Position numbers and translations under genes: made by a program | Assembly: GCA_001051155.2 (NCBI GenBank) | Contig: JYIP02000004.1 | Coordinates: forward strand, 869,576-933,575 | DNA from: Chrysoporthe austroafricana | Lineage: Eukaryota; Ascomycota; Sordariomycetes; Diaporthales; Cryphonectriaceae | Direction of reading: 5' to 3' | DNA: 64,000 nt | Notes under the pieces: model-generated | What the model was told of the DNA's origin: nothing | What the model saw: the letters and a program-made list of their open reading frames with translations, nothing else | Database searches by the model: none | Shown: one piece after another, positions 30,701-42,632 of the stretch | Layout of the letters: each line of letters opens with the position of its first letter | Numbering within the stretch: position 1 is the first letter of the stretch

Positions 30701-32124
30701 AGCGGCATTTTCGACGTGGACAAAAAAAGCGCCCAAATATACCCCTCACAGATTGACCGAGGAGAAGGCAGCCATCGTGATTTCAATTTCAGCAATGATA
30801 GGCCGAGCGATGATGCTCAACAGCGGTTCTACATCAGTGTGGAGCGAGGCGTGCGAGGTGTTAGTCTGGTATACTTAGCAAGCGAGGAGCATTGGTTGGA
30901 TGAGAGGAATGGGACGACGGAAAACTTCGGAACCGGAGGATCTGAACCTCAGGCCGAAGGAGGGGTTTCTCGTGTGTTATGCTCGTGGCACTATCATGCT
31001 CTAATCTTGATCTCTATCTGTTTATCACGGTTGCTTTCTTGGATTCTCATGGTTGGCTTTTCTGCATCTAGGTATCATTTCTCGGAGGTATCAATCGAGT
31101 CTGCTTTACGTCACGAGAGACACACATTGGGGCCAGCACGGGGCTAAAGCAACACCCACCTCCCGGGGGAACACTAGCAGGCCAGAAGATCTGACCTGAT
31201 CGAAGCATTTGGGTCTGAAAAGGGAGACGAGTTGGACGGCTACCTGTCAGTCTATTGTCCCGCAGTAATATGTTCTCTGCAGCTTGTTATGAGTTACGAA
31301 GAGTGACTGTGCTTCTCAATACACGTCAGCAGCATTACGTTTCTCTGTTTCCACCGTCCCAGTTGTCTACAGGTGCCTGCATTATCACTTTGCATCGTGA
31401 AGAGCCAGGAGGTGATAGACCCAGGCATGAGTTCCTGCGTGGCCCCACAGGGGGAGCTTCTCACCCGCCACCAGTTCCTGAGCCAGGAGCGAAGGACAGG
31501 CGCAGAGAGATGTGGGACAACTGCCGCCACCCTGCCAATCCCATGATGAAAACTGACGGCGAACTAAGGCTCAGCGGCGCGCGGGATGGCGGCAAGCCTC
31601 AGACATCATGACCACAGGCGGTTGACTGGTCACAGGAAGCGGGCACGAGTGGACCGAGGCCCTTGCTGCGCCTGAGAACTGACGAGACGAGCCCTCCCAG
31701 CCAGCAACTTCTCATCTCGCATTGGCCGTCCGAGGCCAGCTGAAGTGCCAAAGGCGACATGGTCCGAGGGGCGGAGGGGGGCGCGCGCGGGTCCGCTCTC
31801 CTCTCTCGTCACGGGAGGATGCAGATCGTCTCAGCTGGGGCCCCCCCTCCTCCTCCTCCTGGGCCCCTGAGGTTCTTTGTCCGGCGCGTCTGGAGATGTG
31901 TAGCTGTCATTTCGACTATTGGGGCGTAGGAGGCCCTATAGTGGCCCCGCCTCTGGGCCCGCGCCCTTCGAGCCAAACCCTGAGCGGCGCCTTGGGCATA
32001 TGAGAATTCCAGCCTCCGCCGGGCGATAGGGAGTTTGTTGGTGCGCCCCAGGTGCCGGGCGGTTCTCCCAACCGCACGCCGCTGATACCCATGCCCTGTC
32101 GGACGATGACGAGGAGGAGGAGGA

Positions 32125-32190
32125 GCACGCACGCACGCACGCACGCACGCATGCACGCACGCACGCACGTATGGACGGACGGACGGACCG
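32125..32190 (+). repeat. (GCAC)n and (GGAC)n tetranucleotide repeat
   Basis: About 14 ACGC/GCAC units with one CATG interruption, followed by three to four GGAC units. Confidence 0.9.
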
Positions 32191-33266
32191 GCGTTCATCG
32201 CATGCAACATGCAGGCGCCCCCCGAGCCTCTCCCAGGCCTTGGCTGCTGGGCCCCCCGCGGAGACCAGCCCCTTGCCTCCCGCTGCTAGATCGTGCCGTG
32301 GCGCGGGCGAACAACGCCCCCTCCGTGCCTCCTCGGGGCGTCCCCTCCTGCAGATGGAGCCGGCGCAGGCCCGGCCCCCCCAGGAGGTGCGCTGTCGACG
32401 TCCAGAGACGCGCCGCGAGGAGCAGCTAGTGTCGAATGGCGACGGAGGCTATCCCAGGTCCAGACATGCTTGCGAGGACTATCTCTTGGTGCGATGAAGC
32501 CTCCTCTCTCGGCATCCCGGCAGGTCTGGGTTATACTACAGCCTGCCCCAGGCTGGACGGAGCATGTCTTCCAAGACAAGGCTGTCTCCTTCACTAGCAT
32601 CCCGGGTCGACCATGGAGCAGACCTCCCGGCCTAAGTACCTACAATCCCCCGAGCCGGCTTGACTATAGTAAGAGCGGGTGATGGGCGAAGCAGGTGACA
32701 TGCCGCTAAAGACATCACGTTGCAGCCTGCCCAATACATTTTCCCTAAGCCTGTATAGTCTGAGCGTGTCGGACTGCAAGAGCAGGTCCCGGGCGAGTCC
32801 GGTCTTTGCTGTACCGCTCCTCCGGGAAATATCGACCTCTGCCGCACAAGGCTGGGCTTTTGACGGCTACCTGTGCCTGCTGCACGTCTGTGCGTCTGCT
32901 GACATTTCGAGAGATAACGCAGTCTCTCTCCCCCAGCAAAAAGCTGCACTCTGTTCCATAAAGGGCGAGACATACATCATGACGAATGGAACCCCGCTGC
33001 CAGTCACGCCACCGTCCGCGTCGAGAAAGAGAGGCCGGCGCCCACGGCTACCCACATACAGCTTGGCACCGGGGGGGGGGTCATGTCGAGGACCCAAGCT
33101 CCTCCAGCCGAGCCCCATCCCGTTCCCCCGGCGCCACCCCCCCTCTCTCCCCCCGTTTGTACTCGAGAGGTATCTCGCACAGTGTCTCCGGGCTCGCCTA
33201 TGGACAGACGCGCCTATCACGTTTTGGGCCCAGCGGGCGGCAGGACGTGTCTCGGAAAGGGACGTC

Positions 33267-33302
33267 GGGGGGGAGGGGAGGAGGGGGAGGGGAGGGGGAG
33301 GG
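33267..33302 (+). repeat. G-rich block with strong G-quadruplex potential
   Basis: Six or more runs of three to seven G separated by single A/GA spacers, directly followed by a (GT)n tract. Confidence 0.55.
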
Positions 33303-33899
33303 TGTGTGTGTGTGCGTCGGGCTGCCTGCAGCGGGCGACGATGTCGTGTAAATTACGGGCTTATGCGGCACGGAGGGCGCGCTGCGGCGGGGTAGGCGGC
33401 CAGCCGGCGGTTGGGTCGTGCGACGGGGTGCTGTATCACCGCGGCGCATGTAAGAAAAAAAGCAGGCAGAAGCTGGGGATCCTTGAGGGACAAAACCCAA
33501 CGCACCGAGTCATTTTGCTTGTCAAGTGATTATGCTGGCAGACTCTTTGGGACGCAGCTGCGCCCTGACCGGTCCCGGATGTGAGACAGTTGACGTCGGC
33601 ACAATGTCGGGGAAAAAAGAGCTGGGAGCGCGCCGAATGTCAGTGGTTGGATTCCGGGTGAATATTCTATCATCGCGATCGGGACGAGCTTCCCCTCAGA
33701 TGGTTCTCCTACGCAGGATCTCATGCTGAACTTGTTGCCAGCGCGAACGGTTGTGATGGTCCGGTGAATAAGATCCGGTGCCCCCCGGTGGCAGAGCAGT
33801 ATGCAAGTGTGGTCTGAAGGATGCAACTAGTATCCGCAGGCTTAGAAATCTGCTCGTTCGTCAGCATAAGGCTATATCTAGGCACTGAAGAAGGTTTTC

Positions 33900-35829
33900 T
33901 GTTGTCGTATGCTGTTGGTTTCATTCCCTTGACTGTCCTTGGATTATACCCGTCTTAATTACCTAAAGGAAAAGGGTAGCAATCGGTCGAAAGGCTGTCA
34001 AAGGACGAGTGCGTTATCTGAGGGACTTTGGTTTGCTTCCCCGAAAACGCATTGTGAGCGTCCTGGGCCGGTATCAGAATCGTGTCGACAGTAGACGGAT
34101 TATGCTCTTGGTATCATTCGAGATCGGTGAGTAGTGGCATACTTGCGCCTAAGACCTAGTTTCCGCCATTTGTTACTCTAGACTTGCTCTCGGAGTAGCC
34201 AATCTTGATGACAATGGCATATTCAGGGGGGGGGGCAAGATCGAGCCTATTGAAGTGAAGCTTCTTGGCTGATCTCGAAGTGTGATATAACCTGTGGACT
34301 AAGGGGAATGCCATCGATGTTTTTTTTTTTTTCATGAGACGGTGCTTGAGTAGACAGATAGTTTTCAGTAGCCGTGCATATTCTCTCTAATAGAAGATGT
34401 TAACACCAACACTCCCCTCTAAAACCTGTTGCTTTCTTGTTGGTCCGTTTAAATAATTAGATGGCCAGCACTGGCTCTATCATTTATTCAGGCGTGGATT
34501 GAGCGGCTCTGGTCCCAACCAAGCTTACAGCACTGCAGATCCATTCTCCTGGCTTACTGTAGAAACATCTAGTTCAGAAGGCATATATGTGCGGCCACCA
34601 AGCTCTGAGGTGCTTCACTGCCGGCTCAGGCATAGATAGTCAAGACGCGAGCATCGTTTCGGGAGGGCAGTACAGTGTTACACATGCACCAGGTACCTAT
34701 ATACTTGGAGTGAACAAGCACTGCAATCTCCAGCAGGAGTGTACTTCAGCAATTTGAAATGAAGAGATTGTCGACATCTGCCCTGCATAGGTGAGAGATG
34801 ACAAAATGGTGGATCACAGCACGTAGGATAGCCGTCAGGGCCCAGAAGGATGAAAAAGCACGACGTCCTGCTCAATAGAGCTTCTAGTGTCAGGAAGTTG
34901 TATGCAGCTTCAGGAATGACACTGGGCACTTACTAGGACGAAGTGAAGTCAAAAGTACCACGTGATCGATGGCGGGACATAGGTTGATACCAAACATTCT
35001 ATAATTACCACTAACATGGTGCAATTATCTACCTTTTCTGAGCCCAACCTAAACAGGTGCCCAATCCCCACTGACTGGGAATCAAAGACCTTTGATCTAT
35101 ATGCTGCATGGTCGGTCTCGCATATTGTCTATCCTTTAGAAGCAAGGATCAGCAAAATGAAATGCCAGTTGGCACATGACCACTTGTCATTGATTGCTTT
35201 AGTAGGTATAGTCAGAGTGTCTGAGACTTTGTAACTAGAGGTCTCATTGACCATTCTTTGTGACTTTCGCATCTAGCGAGCAGAAAGGCATTGCTGGGTG
35301 ACTCCGAACTGACTTGCTTTCAGGAAGGCTGCCCTGGATTCAGCTCTAGAGTCAAACAAAGGTCCCCTCAAAGGAAGGTATTGATGCAAAGGCTACTGCA
35401 ACTTCTGGCTGTGAGTCCCCATACAAAAGATTATGTGACGATTGTCCCAGGAACATGGATAGTGCTGCAGAGCATGTGGGCTGTCCAGGAGTATAGGCAG
35501 CTAGGACAGTATACAATGTAGCAGTACCACACAAACAAGTTCAAGCAGCAGTGGATTACGTAGTGAATTTGGGTCCTTTCAGAATGATTCGGCAAAGGCC
35601 ACTGATTCCCAGAGCGGAGCGGCCTGTGTAGGAATTCAGATGCTGCTGGGCGCTGCCACTCAGTCAAGCCACTGCGGCCTGTCTAAGACCTTCATCTCTT
35701 CCAAAGACCATTCACCAGACTCCCTTGGCCATCAGCCATCATACTGAGCTTCTGGGGATGGCTGAAATCCGTAAAACTCTATACCATCACCCTTCATAAC
35801 AACAAGTTCCTAGGATCCCCAGGGAGCGC
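33900..35829. other. AT-richer island without genes, possibly decayed mobile DNA
   Basis: Visibly lower GC than the flanks, with no intact reading frame above ~85 codons. A run reading TAACACCAACACTCCCCTC (34400-34418) and GGTATCAGA (34071-34079) recall sequences near copia-type LTRs and primer-binding sites. No paired LTRs, target duplications or polymerase motifs could be found, so this is only a suggestion. Confidence 0.25.
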
Positions 35830-35896
35830 CTTGAGACACGTCTGCGAGAACCCGTCTGCTGGTAGACCGATCGCTACCCGTTGCGCTATGTCCAAG
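35830..35896 (-). ncRNA. tRNA-like sequence (pseudo-tRNA or SINE head)
   Basis: On the minus strand a 67-nt segment begins CTTGGACA and ends TGTCTCAAG. These ends pair as an 8-bp acceptor-like stem with one bulged T. A good box A and D-arm (TAGCGCAACGGG...AGCG) follows at the correct spacing, then GTCT/AGAC around a 6-nt loop in the anticodon position. The box B region (GGGTTCTCGCA) departs from GGTTCGANNCC and the variable loop is short. It is therefore more likely a degenerate tRNA copy or SINE remnant than a working tRNA. Confidence 0.4.
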
Positions 35897-36091
35897 CCTT
35901 TAGCTCCGGACAGGAACTGGGTCTTCAGTCGTGTGGCCAGAGTGGACGCCGAGCCAGTTTAAGACAATTGGGTTCTTGGAGCGTGATGGACTAGGCCTAT
36001 GAAGACAGAGACGGGAGTCTACAGCCTGCCGACCACAGGCCCAGGACGGGAGAGACGCCGCTGAGCAGCGCGACAGTGCCGGCGCGTGGGC
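35897..36091. other. 3' flank of the BMT5-like gene
   Basis: Short intergenic segment downstream of the minus-strand methyltransferase gene; no feature recognised. Confidence 0.4.
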
Positions 36092-37064
36092 TCAGTCCGA
36101 GTCGTCATCATCATCATCATCGTCCTCACCGCGCTTCCGCTTCTTCGAAGGCTGCACGGGCTTGGGCACCTCGTCCCGCCTCACGAAGACGTAGCTCCTC
36201 GCCGGGCGGTCCTCGCCCTTCCAACCGCCGCCGGCCTCGCCCTGCCTATTGCGCACGACGCCCAGGGTCCGGGCGTGGTGGTAGCCGGGGTAGGCGGCGG
36301 CCTGGAAGCGGAAGCTCCGCTCGACCTGCAGGCCCGAGTGGCGGCCCAGGTCGCGGACGTTCCAGAGGGTGTAGGGCTCGCCCTCGAACAGCGTGACGAC
36401 GATGGTCCCGCCGGGGGCGAGCGAGAGCAGGGCGCGCCGGAAGAACTCGACGAGGAGCTCCTGGTTGTAGCGCACCTGGCGGTTGATGTCGGTGGACCTG
36501 CCGCCCACGTGGGGGAAGTTGAAGACTTTTGACCCGGGGGCGCCTACCATCAGCAGGGCGGACGCACCGGGGTAAAGAAGAGAAGGGGAGGGGGGCCACG
36601 CGGGTGGGCGACGTACTTATCCTGTCGAAGATGCCCGCCGGGCCCTTGGCCGACCTCTTCGCCCAGGGGCCCATCTTCTTGGCGTCCACGCCATAGAGGA
36701 CCTTGCCGCCCTCGGCCTCGATGAGGTCGACGTTCTCGCCGACGTGGGGGTACTTCTCGGCGAGCGCGGCCAGGTCGGCCTCCAGCACGGTGGCGGTGAT
36801 GTTCGCGCAGCCGTGGTGCTCGACCAGGGCGCGCGAGAAGCTGAGGTCGCCCTCGCCGACCAGGAGGATGGCGTCCTCGGCGGCGAAGGGGATGGTGGCC
36901 GGCTCCTCACGGCCGCGCGGGGGGGCGCCGTCCTGCTTTTGCCTTGCGGGCTTGGGGTCCGGCCGGGCGGGCTTGGCCTGGTGCGAACCAGCGCCGGGCC
37001 TGGGCTTCTTCTTCTGTCCGTGCTGCTGCTGCTGCTGCTGCTGGATCCTGCGCTTCTTGGCCAT
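36092..37064 (-). CDS. BMT5: 25S rRNA (uridine-N3) methyltransferase, Bmt5-like (DUF2431)
   Basis: By homology to yeast Bmt5, an S-adenosylmethionine-dependent enzyme making m3U in 25S rRNA, acting in the nucleolus during ribosome assembly. Minus-strand exons 37064-36617 and 36525-36092 give 293 aa. The N-terminus is basic with a poly-Gln stretch. The SAM-binding motif LLVGEGDLSFS lies at about residues 67-77. The exon junction rebuilds FDRIIFNFPHVGG, followed by RQVRYNQELLVEFF, the family hallmark. The C-terminus is a KKRKRGE basic patch and an Asp run. The intron (91 nt) has donor GTACGT. To obtain the canonical motif its acceptor must be AAAAG; the upstream GGTAG acceptor would instead keep the frame and give FDRISAPGSKVFNF. 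The AAAAG form is preferred because of family identity and branch-site distance. Confidence 0.9.
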
Positions 37065-38934
37065 GGCGAGATATGTCTCTGGACGGTCACGGGACGATGT
37101 CGTCCGGGGGGGGTGGGCGGCGGGCGGCCAAGGGACGACAGCTGTCTCGCTCGCGGTCCCCGTCCGTGCCGCGCGATCGGCGCGGTCTGCTCAGGATCTC
37201 CAGCAGGTCTCCGGCGGCCTTCAGGGTCCTCGTCAGGGTCCACCAGCCGGGCTCGCTCGTCGTCTCGGGCAGGTGAGATTGGTGGTACGTGCTGAGCAGC
37301 AGCAAGCGTGCGTGCCAGTAACGTAGTGAGGCCCCAGGGGGGGGGGCAATTTTAGCGCATGGAATCTATTCTGAGCCCTGAGCCAATCGACGCCGCTCTG
37401 ATTAGAGCCGCTCATCCCTGTCGAGGCTCCAGGCTGGGCCCTTTGTCAAGCATGACATGAAGAGTTGCCAACCACGGCAGACTCGATGCGCGATGCAGAC
37501 CTGCCCGCATCTGTCCAGCTGAACTGAGGGGTTGCGCTGCAGAGGCCCCGCTGCGCACATAGGCACACATCGCCACATAGACAGAGAGAGAAGGCATTCA
37601 CGGAATTCCCGGACGGTGTGTGCTGCAGGCGGCTGGACCGGTGGGGCCGCTCAGGAGTTCGTCAAGAGTAAAAATACTGGGTATGGATGGGGGGGCAGGG
37701 AGTGAGCATCTATGTATTCTATGTATCTGATGCGGCGCCGGGCTCGAACAATGCTGCGGCCATTGTCTTCTGCCTGACGTCTGTGTGGTGTGTGCTATGT
37801 ATGCTATGTGCTGTCTGTGGTCGTCGATGCATGCCAGCGCCGCGGCTTGGCTGTAGGTATCCTGTGCCGGCTCGCCGTCGGCATCATGCAGCCTGCTCGT
37901 CTGTCTGCATTGTCTGGGCACGTGTCCCTATAGCCAGCAAGCAGCCCGTCGCGAGGAGGCGCGCCCTGGGGATGCAGACAGGCAGGTAGAGATGTAGAGC
38001 ATTAGAAGAGTAGTAGAACAGTGGAACAGAACAGCAGAATAGTAGAAGAGTAAAACAGCAGCGCTCCTCGCCTCGACAGCGGTGCTCCCGTCCTGCCAGC
38101 CTGGCCGTCTTCCCAAGAAACGCCGTGCCCGACCAAGACCGCGAGGGGGCCGAGGATCTGATGAGAGAAAGTGAATTCCCTTTCGAGGAGGGGTGGAGTC
38201 GAGGAGAGATCTCGCCTGGGGCAGAGAGGTAGGTACCTTCGCCGCGCAATCTGTATGGAGAGGTACCTAGCACTTCTCGCTCTCGCTCGCTCGCACGCAG
38301 GCTCGACTAGAACAATCCGTCCCGCGACTGGTCGCTAAGCCCAGCGTGATAGCCACACGCCCCCCCTGGCCGCGTCCGCCGACCCCTGCGGTGTCGTTCT
38401 GCTCGGCGGCCCAGCACGACGACACCAGCTTCTCACCACAGAATTGCTTCGACAGCAAGACCGTCCGCACCGCCCGCGCCTGTATTGTGTCCTGGGCCTC
38501 CCTCACGGCTTGCTTATTTTCCTGGCGTCGACTCCCGTCGCCAATCCGTCCTGCTGCTTTCTTTTTTTCCTGGCCTGGTCTGGGGAGGGCTGGCCTCGAC
38601 CTGCCCAGGACGGCCGGGTCGCCCGTCTCCATCTTTCGCCTGCACCCCAGAATCCCAAATCCATCCCAGCACCGCCGTCACATCACTTTTCCTGCCCTCC
38701 CAGCAACACCCACGCCTCGCCTGCTGGGGATATTGTCGACGCTGCCGACCCTCAGCCCTTCCTGTCCTGCACCGCGAGGCGGACGGTATTTCTGCTAATT
38801 TGCGTCCCATCCCCGTCGTTTCTTTCATCCATCTCTCTGTACCGCCCCCGTCTCACCTCTGCAAGCCCGCTACCCCAGCCCTTTCTCACCCTGACAAAAC
38901 CCACCAACCCTCACGTTTGGATGGCCCCTCCGCC
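37065..38934. promoter_or_regulatory. Divergent intergenic region between BMT5 and the large basic protein gene
   Basis: 1.87 kb with no recognised gene. Repeated TAGAA/CAGTAGAA-like units lie near 38000-38055. AGGTACCT-type motifs occur around 38232 and 38263. The last ~500 bp are C/T-rich toward 38935. Confidence 0.45.
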
Positions 38935-41900
38935 ATGAGCGACGCCGCCGTTCAACGACCCAGCCCGACCAAGAGGGGTCGCGGTCGGGGCAGAGGGGGC
39001 GGCGGCCGCGGCGCTGCCTCTGCCCGCGCCAGGGGAAAACCTGCCACCGGCCGCCGTGGGCGGGCCAAGGTCTACGACACATCACGCGCACAGGCTGCCC
39101 ACGAGCGCCAGCGCGATCTCAAGAATGCCTACGCCACCCTCGCTGCGGCTATGAAGCCCGCCCTCGAGGAGCTTGCTGATCGCAACCTGGACCGCCTCAA
39201 GGCCGACTTCAACGCCCACCAGGAGGTCGAGCAGTATGCCGAGATCATCAGCTTCCTCGAGCAGCGCCGCAAGGATCGGATCTCGGATCTCAGGACAAAA
39301 CTCAGCTTCAGCCTCGCCTGCCAGGACCACCAGCACAAGGTCCAGTCTGAGTACCTCGAGCAGTCCTACAAGGTGCGTGTCCCCCCGCCAGCGGCCCTCT
39401 CACCTGGCCGCTTTTCTTTTTTTCTTTTTCTTTTTCTTTTTTTTTCTGTTCCTATTTTTCCCCCTCCCTCTCACGTTTCCCCGGCCGCCCTGCTGACCCC
39501 GGCCCCCCAGAACCGCTTTGCCGACAAGGTCGAGGAGTATTATGACACCTTGCTCAGGCGCCTCGACATCCTCCAGCAGCTGTCGAAAAACGGGGATCCC
39601 GTTGATGTAAGTGCCCACCCCTTCTAGCAGGGATCATCATTTCCCGCCGGTCGCCGACGCATCTCCTGACACCCTCACAGAAGCTTGATGACTCCTACAG
39701 CTACAAGTCTATCACCACTGCAGAGGCTGCCGAGCAGGGCATCTACTGCAGGATCTACAAGGGCGTCGAGGTGCCGTACCCGCACCTCCACCCTGAGCTG
39801 TCCCGAGAGGCGAGCAAGGCCAAGGCCCTCCGCACCCCCACCAAGCGCAAGGCCGCCAGCCTGCTCGAGGATCCCACCCCGAAGAGGCCGGTGAGTGCCC
39901 TCGACGACAAGGCTGCTGCAGCCATCCCGCGCCATATCGGCGGCCTCCTCTCCGCCGTCGCCCCCGATGAGCCTGCCAGCCAGCCCCCGTCGCCTTCGCC
40001 CGTCGACGACAACGGCGATGCGCCGTCGCCGCAGGCCAATGAGCCCGCCGCCGCCGGCCGCGGCAGGAAGCGCAAGCAGCAGGCGCGGTCGCCGTCGGCA
40101 GAGGCCGAGGAGTCGGAGGCCGAGGAGGACGAGACCATGCCACCGATCCCCAACGGCGCGGCCGATCCGGATGAGTACGGCGTGCGCCTCATCAACAAGA
40201 GGGCGCGCATCAACGACATGCCTAACAACCGCATCATGGTCCCCAGCCTCTTCGAGTTTGAGGACCATGAGATCGGGTTTCGGGATTCGACGAATGACAA
40301 GAGTCGCGGTGCAACCAAGGCTAAGCGTAGGAAGTTCCTCAACCAGCCTAATTCCGGCGCCATGTTCTTCGACCGCAACCTCTGCAGCTACGACGCCACT
40401 CAGTACGCCGACGGCGAATTGGACCAGGACACCCTCGCCAAGCACCAACTGCACCCCAAGTACGGCCTGTTCCTCGACAGGTCCGTCAACGAGTCCGAGC
40501 CGCCCAAGCCCTACGAGTCCGGCTGGCGGCCCACTGTCTTCGTCTCCGACGCTGGCGCGGTCCAGCACACCTCGCGGTCCATCCAGGCGGCAAAGGCCGA
40601 GGAGGCCTACAGCAAGCTGACCCTGCGGGACATGATGCGGCAGCACATGGCTCGAGAGAACATCGCAGAGGAAGACCTGATCGACCCCGAGACGGAGCGG
40701 CTCATGGAGGAGCGCGATGAGAAGAGGCGCGAGATGGAGCGGCAGGAGGATGAGGCCCAGGACGTCCAGGACCAGCGTCTGGCTGCTCTCAACGTCAACC
40801 TCCTCCTCGATGCTGCCACGGCGTCCGACTCCCGCGAGCTCCAGAAGGCGCAGACCCAGAGCTTATCGCCGGCCCTGTCGCGCCCCTCGACCACGTCCAG
40901 GCCGTACGACGCGATCCGAGACGTCTTTGGTGGCTCCAGCCTGCCTCCTGCCGCCTCCGCGGCCGCGCCTCCTATCGACAACAGTGCAGCTGTGGACCTG
41001 CTGGCGCTGGCGGATGCCGCGCTCCTGTCTGAGTATGGAGTCGGCGCGCCCGTGCACGAGTCTCCTGTCGAGGAGCCGCGGCGGATCACAATCCAGATGC
41101 CAGAGCCAGTCCGCCCCAAGCGGCTGCGGGACCCGTCCGACCTCGAGCAGAACGGGACGCCGCTCGCGGGGGCCATTGTGGACTACCCCGACCCCGACAA
41201 CGAGTTCGTTCCCAGGCAGCTCGCCTTCCCGGCGAATTTCGTCGGTCGTCGGCCGGACTTCGCCCTGCAGCCGCCGCCTGCCTACCCAGAGCGTACGGTT
41301 CCCCAGAGCCCCCTGGCGCCTCCGGAGAATTTCGCGTATCGAGAGCTGGGCGCCCGCTACGAGCAGCACCAGCAGCCGAGACAGCCCATGCAGCCACCGC
41401 AGCCCTACCTTGGCCAGCAGGACTCTCAGCCGACGTTGGCACCTCCCGAGAACTACGCGTATGGAGAGCCGGAGGCGCCGTACGAGCAGCAGACCCAGCT
41501 GAGGCGGCCTTCGCAGCTGTCGCAGCTGTCGCAGCGGTCCGAGGATCAGTATGGACCCCCGCGTCCTAATACAGAAGATGTCGCCCTGCTGGACCCGCTG
41601 CTGTTCGAGGGAGGCCAGCGGCCTGGACACTCCCGTCTCCAGGCACCACAGCTCGAGCAGCCGAGATCACACGGCCCGCAGCCAGGAGGCGTGCTTCAGC
41701 AGCCCCAGAACAGCTTCTTCCAAACCGCGCTGAACTCACCGGGCACACCCACCCGGCATGACCAGCTGCAGGCACCGGACTATACCGAGCCTTCTCCGCC
41801 ACGCCAACATTCTGACCCCCCGCTGGCTTCCGCGCTTCATCATCCTCGTAACCGCCAAGGCTCTCCCGGTCGCACGCCCTTCAGCATTCCAAATGGGACG

Positions 41901-42632
41901 GACGCCCAGGTGCTGCCATCGCTACGACCGTCACATCGTAGCTCCGGCCCTCTCATGCACCCTGCCGGGCTAGGAACGCAGATCCCTCAGCACATAATGA
42001 TGACTCCGGATGAGCCCGCGGACCCATACCCTGGACCTCCGCCGCCTGGCCCTGCGTATTCTGATCAAGGCTACCCTCTTGACGGGTTCGGCCCAGACCA
42101 GCCCATCATGTCTACGGAGCAGGGTCCACGGGGAGGCTACATGGCCCAGCCGTTGATGCATCCTTCGCAGCAGCCGCCCCCTGGTGCATATGCTTCGCAG
42201 CAAGCATACCCATCGGGAGGACCAATGGGCCCTCAAAATCCGTCACAGAACGATTATCCACCTTCGGGCCCTCCTGGTCAGATACTCCAAAGCCCTCCTC
42301 CATACGGCAACAGCGGTCCAGGCGTATCTCCGTCTCCGTCCAGACGCAGCAACAGCATCTCGTCCAGCTCTCGGAACAACAAGCAGTACCGCGAGATCAA
42401 GCCCGCCCCCCGCCAGGCCGAGGCATGGGACAACAACGGCTCGGAGCTGCGCACTTTCATATACAACCCGTACGAGGGCATACGCGACTACCACGCGACA
42501 GCGCCACCGCCCTCCCACGGGCCCACACAGATCCGCGGGTGGACGCACACCACGGGAACCAGGAAGTCCCGTGGAAAGAACTCGACAGACTCACATATTG
42601 ATCCTTCCCTGGGGCGAGAGGAGAAGAAGTAG
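38935..42632 (+). CDS. Large basic, coiled-coil, Pro/Gln-rich protein of unknown function (probably nuclear)
   Basis: Exons 38935-39372, 39511-39606 and 39681-42632 give 1161 aa. I do not recognise the family. Visible order: an RGRGRGRGGGGRG stretch and GRRGRAK near the N-terminus (RGG or AT-hook-like); a helical, coiled-coil-like region at about residues 45-175 (EELADRNLDRLKADF, FLEQRRKDRISDLR, EEYYDTLLRRLDIL); basic patches (PTKRKA, GRGRKRKQQ, KAKRRK); a charged helix around EEDLIDPETERLMEERDEKRREM; and then a long Pro/Gln/Tyr-rich, probably disordered part. Basic motifs suggest a nuclear, chromatin- or RNA-associated role, as inference only. The first intron is 138 nt, a multiple of three and free of stops. 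The frame ends at TAG (42630-42632), but the same frame stays open for another 194 codons. See the next entry. Confidence 0.7.

Larger units (their letters stand above)
30176..33900. other. Gene-poor region with low-complexity tracts
   Basis: No gene recognised. It contains a T-rich tract with (TCTG)n at 30580-30700, a (GCAC)n tetranucleotide repeat at 32125-32190 followed by GGAC units, and a G-rich, G-quadruplex-like block at 33267-33302. The short open frames here are compositionally biased and lack family motifs. Confidence 0.5.
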
